From: Fragilariopsis cylindrus CCMP1102
Taxonomy: Eukaryota > Bacillariophyta > Bacillariophyceae > Bacillariales > Bacillariaceae
DNA: 64,000 nt
NCBI GenBank assembly: GCA_900095095.1
Contig: FMBT01000322.1
Span: forward strand, 1 to 64,000
Reading direction: 5' to 3'
A program made the position numbers and the translations under genes. Under the pieces are notes generated by a model. The model was not told the origin of the DNA and searched no databases. It worked only from the letters and a program-made list of their open reading frames with translations. Positions within the stretch are counted from its first letter, which is position 1, and every line of letters begins with the position of its first letter. Of the stretch, positions 57,924 to 64,000 are shown in pieces.

Positions 57924-60098
57924 ATGGGACTTTACTCAACCGACAATGATGACTATAATCAAGATGATGATGATGATGATGATATAGAAATTGTCTCCTT
58001 GTTAAATAAGAATACTCCAAATTCAAATAATAATGGGCACTACGACGACAACGACAACGATAATAACGACAACACTAATATTGAGAGTACAAGTAAAAAT
58101 AAGGATAATAGTAAAAAACGACAACGACTAATATTAGAAGAATGCTACTACAAAAAGAAATCGTGTATTATGGTGGTTATAATCATTATTGCAATGACTA
58201 TTATTATAGTAGTATTTTTTTCTCCTTCTCAGCAGCCACAGCAACAGCAAGCAGACGAAATACCAATACCCAAACCAATAAAAGAAAAAGGTACAACAGA
58301 CGATGAAAAATTAACCACCGATGTAGCATCGTCCGCTAGTAATACTGACACTGACATCGACAACAACAACAACAACAACGAAGAAAACAACGAAAAAGAA
58401 ATTGGTACTACTACCTCTACTACTACTACTACGAGCAGCACTGCATCATCAACAGATGACAACGACAATGATAATGACGATTGGTTTAAATTACATACGG
58501 GGAATGTACGTATTGATCGTGCCTATCAATTAGCGAAACAAGAATTTTATACTACTCTATCAGCTGACGACGTTACATCAGCAACAGCAACAGCACCAAG
58601 ATCATCATGTTTGACATCAACATCATCAACATCAACATTATCGTCATATTCCATTGAATTAGCAGGTGGATTATTATTAGTATCCGATAGTTTGATTCAA
58701 TCATTACAAAGTAGTACTAGTACAGAAACTATACAATTTCATGATAATGATAGTGATATTGATAGTAATAAATTGTATACAGTTTGGTATCAAGGCGGCG
58801 ATGACGATGACGACAGTGAAAATGATGGTGAATGTGAAAATGATTGTGAATGTAATAGTGTTAATGATGATGGCGTTAACGTTGATGGTATTGTTGGTGC
58901 AAGAGGATCCTGGTATTTTTATTTATATACTGGTAATACCACATTTTTAGAATGGGCCTATGAAACAACGGTGGCATCCTTATATAGAGCGGAACAACAA
59001 CAAAATAATAAATTGAAAAATAAAAAAGAGAATGGTTTATTTTATAGTTCGTCTGGTGGTGGTTGTAATATTAATAATAGCACAACAACAACAAAAGCAT
59101 TCTCATTATCGACTAATATTCTATATTATAATGGATATTATTTTGCCTATAAAATGGGGTTACTATTAATGGAAAATTCGGTGACGGTGGAAGCATTACG
59201 ACAACGTGCCAATATATTAAAAAAGAAGATACGGAATACATTCTGGATATCGGACGAACGTGGATATTATACTAGTAATTTTATTAGTGATGAAGACGCA
59301 AAGAATGGTATTGATTTAACAAATGAAGAACAAACACAAACACAAATCGACATAGTATTAGGTCAATCATTACTTATGTTAACAGATGATTTTGAAAGTA
59401 ATCATCGAATACAATTAATATTAAAAAAAACACCTCGGACTACGACTACTACTAGAACAACAACTAGTACAGCTAATACAACTGCAACTGCAACTACAAT
59501 TGCAATGCCATTATTTGTATCCAGTTATTTTGCGATAGCTGCTGCACGGAATGGTCGTGATGATATCTTTTATGAGGAACTTGATACACAAATTAATTTA
59601 TTTGAACAACAATACAATAATAATAGTACATTTCCACTACTTCCGCCGGAACTTGAAGAACCTCAATCATTATTGAGTAGTAGTGCTTGTGCTGATCCAT
59701 CATCATCAGCTGCAGGTTTTTTAGGGATGATATATCAAGGGATGTTTGGTATGAAATTTGATATAAATCCAAATTATATTTTGTTTGGTCCCACACTACT
59801 CACAAAATATAGACCTAATCGTCGTGACGAACAACAGGAGGACGGTAACGTAAGTTATGATTGTAATGATTGTGATGAAACAATATCATTACTTAATTTT
59901 AAATATAAAAATGCTATATTAGATATCTATATTACAGGATATGGGAATCAAATTAAAACATTTAAAATAAATGGTATTGTTGCGGAACAACCACCAATGA
60001 TGTTACAACAACAACAAAAAGAAGAAGATGAACCATATTCTTATAAATTGGATTCCTACGTTACTGGACGACAAGTCATTGAAATTATCTTAATATGA
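57924..60098 (+). CDS. Type II membrane protein with six-hairpin glycosidase-like domain
   Basis: 724 residues from the ATG at 57924, single exon. An Asp/Asn-rich cytoplasmic tail, a strong span (IMVVIIIIAMTIIIVVFF, about residues 82-99), a long low-complexity stalk, then from about residue 195 WFKLHTGNVRIDRAYQLAKQ, GSWYFYLYTGNTTFLEWAYE, LSTNILYYNGYYFAYKMGLL, LKKKIRNTFWISDERGYYT, and a beta-rich C terminus FKYKNAILDIYITGYGNQIK. Repeated helix pairs with Trp/Tyr and a beta-sandwich tail are the layout of (alpha/alpha)6 glycosidases such as GH78- or GH63-like enzymes. I cannot point to the catalytic acid/base with certainty, so the activity is unassigned. Divergent from the glycosyltransferase gene. 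Confidence 0.6.
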   Translation: MGLYSTDNDDYNQDDDDDDDIEIVSLLNKNTPNSNNNGHYDDNDNDNNDNTNIESTSKNKDNSKKRQRLILEECYYKKKSCIMVVIIIIAMTIIIVVFFSPSQQPQQQQADEIPIPKPIKEKGTTDDEKLTTDVASSASNTDTDIDNNNNNNEENNEKEIGTTTSTTTTTSSTASSTDDNDNDNDDWFKLHTGNVRIDRAYQLAKQEFYTTLSADDVTSATATAPRSSCLTSTSSTSTLSSYSIELAGGLLLVSDSLIQSLQSSTSTETIQFHDNDSDIDSNKLYTVWYQGGDDDDDSENDGECENDCECNSVNDDGVNVDGIVGARGSWYFYLYTGNTTFLEWAYETTVASLYRAEQQQNNKLKNKKENGLFYSSSGGGCNINNSTTTTKAFSLSTNILYYNGYYFAYKMGLLLMENSVTVEALRQRANILKKKIRNTFWISDERGYYTSNFISDEDAKNGIDLTNEEQTQTQIDIVLGQSLLMLTDDFESNHRIQLILKKTPRTTTTTRTTTSTANTTATATTIAMPLFVSSYFAIAAARNGRDDIFYEELDTQINLFEQQYNNNSTFPLLPPELEEPQSLLSSSACADPSSSAAGFLGMIYQGMFGMKFDINPNYILFGPTLLTKYRPNRRDEQQEDGNVSYDCNDCDETISLLNFKYKNAILDIYITGYGNQIKTFKINGIVAEQPPMMLQQQQKEEDEPYSYKLDSYVTGRQVIEIILI

Positions 60099-61078
60099 TA
60101 ACGAAACTTATAATTGCGTATACATATTCAATGTATTTAGTTTTAACTTTAGTTCTTTAAATGAATATAATATAATATAGATTAAATAAATTTAAACATA
60201 TATATACTTTAATACGCCCGACCTGCCTTTAATAGGAAAATAAATCAGACTTTACATACCTTAGTTAGTTAGAAGTACTGTCCAGTATATGAATAACACT
60301 CGAGCTTACTGGAACGATTTAAAAAAAATAGAAAATCAGCGAAAATTCACATCCCCCAGCGTGCGTGCGCGCGTATTCATTTTTATTCAAGAGTCGAATG
60401 AGTCGAATGGTTTCGACTCGTGGGACTCGAATACGACTCAATTTTTGCCACGACCCTGTAGTCGCTAGCAAATTAGATGTTGTTGTTGAGTTTTCTGTCA
60501 GGGTGTCACGCATAGTCCATTGCAGGGGTAATAAGTCCATTGTTCACGCTGTTTGCTAGTTTCACATGATTTTTTTAATTTAAAAAATAAATAAAAAACA
60601 ATGAGTAATATGATCGAAGCTCCATCAATATGGGTTCATTCAATACAAACTTACAGTACGAAATATAGATATCTATACGGTAAATAGAGACAAAAAGTTC
60701 TGGTTGAATTTAGTTATTTATGTCGGTGGCACGGCACATTTCGAATCGCCAGGAATAGTGGAATGTAATGAATCGAAGCTCCATCGATATAGGTCCATGT
60801 TATAAGTTCATGTAGTACGTGTATCAAAAGTAGCAGTAGCAGCAGCAGTAGCAGTATGCCGTGCACACATAAATTACGGGACTAACACACTAGTAGTGAA
60901 CGATCGCTAATCGCTCATTATTCACTAACATTTGAGATATTCTATTTGTATCAATCAATAGATAGACGTATGTATCTCTATATGGAATGAAAGTTAATCT
61001 CGCAGTAATATATAAAAGCCTATTCTATTCTATTATAGTAGTCTAGAGAATAATAGTCTACTAGTAGTCTACTATAGA
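60099..61078. other. Intergenic, no supported gene
   Basis: Convergent spacer. A segment like AATCGAAGCTCCATCAATAT at about 60613 and 60771 (with a T-to-C type variant) is repeated. A GCA/GTA run occurs at 60831-60855. No gene. Confidence 0.5.
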
Positions 61079-62869
61079 TTATGGCACAGTAGCAGTAGCA
61101 GTAGCAGTCTCAAAGTTAGTAGTATTGCTGTTCTTCCATTCGTTGTTATTGTTATTATCACAATGATTAAAATCATATGTTGCTGATTGACAATCACCAT
61201 ATCCTTTAAGAACAATACAGTTCTCATTTTGAGTATTATCATTATCGTTTTCATTATCATCTTGATTTTGATTTTGATTATAATATATTTCTAAGACACC
61301 ATATGTGGATATAGTTGGTTTGGATTCTAATACCGCTTCAATAATTCGAAAATGTATACCACTAATTGGATCACGTACGTATCCACCTTTATGAGCATGT
61401 CCAGAAAATGCACCAATCACAATATCCGAATACGATCGTAATATATCTAATACTTTATCGTAATTCCATAATACACAGACAGGATTGGAAGAATCTGGAT
61501 GTATCGATTGATGACATAGTACAATAACTTTTTGATTATTACACCTACTACTACAATTCCTTCTAGATTGTTGTAATTCATCACTTAACCATATCAATTG
61601 CTGATCACCAATGGCACCATTAAATCCCACAAATCGTTTCTGTATACCTTCCAATCCTTCTGGTGAATTCATATTATTAGCTTTATAATTGATAGGATTT
61701 TCTTTTTTCAATATATCTTCTGCTAATTTATATTTCTTCGATTTTGTATTAGATCGTTTCATTAGTGCTATATCATATCCATCTAATATAATGAATTTTA
61801 TACTAAAACCATTATTCTTATTATGGCCTTCATCCGAATCTGTTGTTGAATCTATCGTTGATGGTGATGGTGGTGGATATACGTAAGAATAATATCCAAC
61901 AAGATCTCCGTCATCATCATCATCGCTATCGTCATCGTCATCCTCCTCTACTATATTCGTCGTTGTCGTCGTCGTTGATGTAGTAGTTGCTTCTGCTTCT
62001 GCTTTTGCTTTTGTTGTCTTTATTATTGTTGAAGAAGAACTACTACTGCTACTAAAACCTGATTTTGATTTTGATTCTGATTCTTCTTCTATAAAAAATG
62101 GTATACCTAATTGTTGTCGTAATTGGGTACGATTGAAATTGTATAAACAATGATTCCCATAGGTATGTAAAATTTTACGACCTGTTTTTGTATAAGATAA
62201 CATTGCATGGTGTACTTGTTTTAGTGAAAGCATACCTGGACTTTTATCTAATATACGTTTATTTTCTTTTGTGTTTTGATTATTTGGATCACTATCAACT
62301 ACTAACTTTATTGACTTTTCTTTTATTAAAATCCCACCACCAGCACTATTAGTATCTTGACACTTGCCATCCACTATATCACCTAAATTAATAACTATAT
62401 CAACACCAGTACGTGTACGTGTACGTGTAGTACTAGTGTCGTCATTCTTACTGATATTGATATTGATATTGTCATTGTCATTGTCATTGCCATTGCCATT
62501 GCCATTGCCATTGTCATTGTCATTGCCATTATTATTGCCATTATTATTGCCATTATTATTGCCATTATTATTGCCATAGTTGTTAACAGGTATATAATTT
62601 GTAAATGTCTGAAATGCATTTTTGGTGGCAATTAATGAATGACGATAATATCGTGCGTTTGTGCCTGTATAATTATATCCATCAGGGATTGGTGCATATT
62701 GTATATCAGCTATTATACCAATTGTACAAAATAATGGTATATCTGGTACAGTTGTACTTGTATTATTGTTGCTAGTCTTTGGTTTCTCGTCATCTTCTTC
62801 CATAGTATAGTTATTCACTTTTTCTTCTTTCTGATGATTCCCATTCATTTTAATTTCCGTTTCCATCAT
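61079..62869 (-). CDS. Calcineurin-like metallophosphatase, ADPRM (Mn2+-dependent ADP-ribose/CDP-alcohol diphosphatase) type
   Basis: 596 residues, single exon. Metal and catalytic motifs are in order: TIGIIADIQYAPIPDGYNYT, VDIVINLGDIVDGK, HTYGNHCLYNF, VIVLCHQSIHPDS and GAFSGHAHKGGYV, the five blocks of the calcineurin-like fold. The DxQYA-x-x-x-x-G opening, the RYYRHSL helix and IKFIILDGYDIALM are as in ADPRM proteins, which cleave ADP-ribose and CDP-choline/-glycerol. The fold is interrupted by species-specific low-complexity inserts: an Asn/Gly/Asp tract of about 50 residues between the first and second metal blocks and Ser/Thr/Asp tracts between GNH and the next strand. No signal peptide, so cytosolic. 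A 240-bp microsatellite lies immediately upstream. Confidence 0.82.
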   Translation of the reverse strand: MMETEIKMNGNHQKEEKVNNYTMEEDDEKPKTSNNNTSTTVPDIPLFCTIGIIADIQYAPIPDGYNYTGTNARYYRHSLIATKNAFQTFTNYIPVNNYGNNNGNNNGNNNGNNNGNDNDNGNGNGNGNDNDNDNININISKNDDTSTTRTRTRTGVDIVINLGDIVDGKCQDTNSAGGGILIKEKSIKLVVDSDPNNQNTKENKRILDKSPGMLSLKQVHHAMLSYTKTGRKILHTYGNHCLYNFNRTQLRQQLGIPFFIEEESESKSKSGFSSSSSSSSTIIKTTKAKAEAEATTTSTTTTTTNIVEEDDDDDSDDDDDGDLVGYYSYVYPPPSPSTIDSTTDSDEGHNKNNGFSIKFIILDGYDIALMKRSNTKSKKYKLAEDILKKENPINYKANNMNSPEGLEGIQKRFVGFNGAIGDQQLIWLSDELQQSRRNCSSRCNNQKVIVLCHQSIHPDSSNPVCVLWNYDKVLDILRSYSDIVIGAFSGHAHKGGYVRDPISGIHFRIIEAVLESKPTISTYGVLEIYYNQNQNQDDNENDNDNTQNENCIVLKGYGDCQSATYDFNHCDNNNNNEWKNSNTTNFETATATATVP

Positions 62870-62894
62870 TATTGTTTTTGTTGGGTAACAGTTC

Positions 62895-63137
62895 CTACTG
62901 CTACTGCTGCTGCTACTGCTACTGCTACTGCTACTGCTACTGCTACTGCTACTGCTACTGCTACTGCTACTGCTACTGCTACTGCTACTGCTACTGCTAC
63001 TACTGCTACTGCAATGCTGATGCTGATGCTGATGCTGATGCTGATGCTGATGCTGATGCTGATGCTGATGCTGATGCTGTTGATGTGATTGGACAGTAAT
63101 GTATCTGATGCTGATGCTGTTGCTGCTGCTGCTGCTG
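62895..63137. repeat. Hexanucleotide microsatellite block (CTACTG)n then (ATGCTG)n
   Basis: About 20 CTACTG-type units run into about 12 ATGCTG-type units, then GCTGCTG. It sits within ~270 bp upstream of the start codon of the ADPRM-like gene, so probably in its promoter or 5' UTR. Length likely varies between haplotypes. Confidence 0.9.
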
Positions 63138-64000
63138 CAACATTTACGATACGACGAGAAAAAAAAGTGTATGGATGGTCGTAGTACTACTAATAGCAGT
63201 CAGTGGAATAATACAAAAGTACCGTGTAATGTATAATCCAATCAATAAAAATGTCTCTCGTATTTCTCTCCTCTCTCTTTCTTTCTCTTCCCTATCTCTT
63301 TCTCTCTTTCTCTCTCTTTCTTTCTTTCTTGCCTTCTCTCTCTTTCTTTCTTCTGCTGTACCTCTTTTGGAAGAACGCTTGTGCTATACATACAGCTATA
63401 GAATTGCCAAAATACTCCCTTTCCTACTAAGCTAGCTACGAGAGTCGACAGGTGGAGCGATGTAATGCAAAAGTCAGTACACCAGTATGTGAAGAGCGAG
63501 AAAGTGTGAGAATTTATTTATTTTTTGTATGTACAGTACTTGTATTCCAAATCTCATTATTCTTTTAAAAAGTAATTAACACTCGTTGCGTCATCCATCA
63601 TCCGTTCGTGACTCGTGAACGCCTCCTGAAGAAAACAAGCTGTTAACAGTACTGGATGTGTATGTGGATAAAAATTCTACCAGAACAAAACAAATAAAAA
63701 ATCGAATGAAGATTCATCGCATCCTCTCTATCGCACGAATATATCATCGAAACAAAAAAGAAAGAATTAAAAAAACAACTCTCTAATAAGTCCCGAATTG
63801 TTCTTACCTAACAAGTCCTAAATTGTTAGGAAAACAAGAAATAATGCCTGGTCCAGTGATTGAAGTCTCTTTAAGAGCGTGAGTTAGTTCCACTGAAGTA
63901 CTGTAGACTAATTTATTTAGTCTTAAAAGTTGTCTCTTTCGTTAAAACTCATCTATAGTACAGCATTACTGCATGAAATTGATGTGTACCTAACAAACAG
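63138..64000. other. Intergenic to window end
   Basis: A pyrimidine-rich CTCT/TTTC tract at 63266-63356 and AT-rich spacer. I see no gene start before base 64000. Confidence 0.5.

Noticed and set aside
62895-63137. Regular repeat resembling a CRISPR array
   Set aside because: Simple hexanucleotide microsatellite without spacers, and the genome is eukaryotic.

Overview
This window comes from a eukaryotic nuclear genome, most likely a pennate diatom with low GC (a Fragilariopsis/Pseudo-nitzschia type is an inference from gene content and codon style). The evidence is: short GT-AG introns; plastid preproteins of the diatom type, with a signal peptide followed by Trp/Phe/Tyr at the cleavage site; a full-length magnesium chelatase H gene; diatom-typical families (DUF6824 protein, Pro/Ser-repeat protein, EF-hand plus membrane-segment protein, Cys-rich secreted protein); and heavy tri- and hexanucleotide microsatellites that run into the coding sequence as Asn, Asp, Ser, Thr and Gln tracts.

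Layout. 1-6.4 kb: a fragmented membrane-protein gene at the window edge, a relic of a plant-type hexose transporter, a decayed Pro/Ser-repeat gene between two copies of a short duplicated segment, and a secreted protein ending in a potato-inhibitor-I-like domain. 7.2-10.1 kb: CpG-poor repeat element E1. 12.4-16.9 kb: chlH, whose single intron separates the signal peptide from the transit peptide; its long reading frame is interrupted by five one-base losses although the protein is otherwise well conserved. 18-20.5 kb: a NYN/YacP-like nuclease and an EF-hand membrane protein. 20.9-22 kb: a ~190-bp tandem array. 22.9-27.4 kb: a Tat-targeted thylakoid-lumen protein and a four-exon DUF6824-type protein. 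28.9-37.4 kb: plastid TPR protein, a diatom-specific unknown, an NTF2/SnoaL-like protein and a large armadillo-type protein. 38.3-40.9 kb: CpG-poor element E2, related to E1. 41.5-47.2 kb: a PPIP5K/VIP1 inositol pyrophosphate kinase with a predicted C-terminal membrane anchor. 48.2-50.9 kb: Cys-rich secreted protein. 52.5-62.9 kb: YchJ-like plastid protein, BTB/POZ protein, Ser/Hyp-type Golgi glycosyltransferase, a six-hairpin glycosidase-like membrane protein and an ADPRM-like metallophosphatase.

Functional themes. Several products look plastid-targeted (ChlH, the lumen protein, and probably the TPR, NTF2-like and YchJ-like proteins). Others belong to the secretory route or cell surface (inhibitor-like protein, Cys-rich protein, glycosyltransferase, glycosidase). 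PPIP5K and the ADPRM-like enzyme act on phosphorylated signalling or nucleotide compounds. Nothing suggests operons; genes lie on both strands, each with its own flanks.

The least explained material is the E1/E2 repeat family: it shares ~190-bp terminal sequences found in opposite orientation at the two copies, ~190-bp internal arrays and strong CpG depletion. A third, unrelated array also has a ~190-bp period. The many single-base frame breaks in otherwise conserved genes need to be resolved as either assembly error or recent gene decay.
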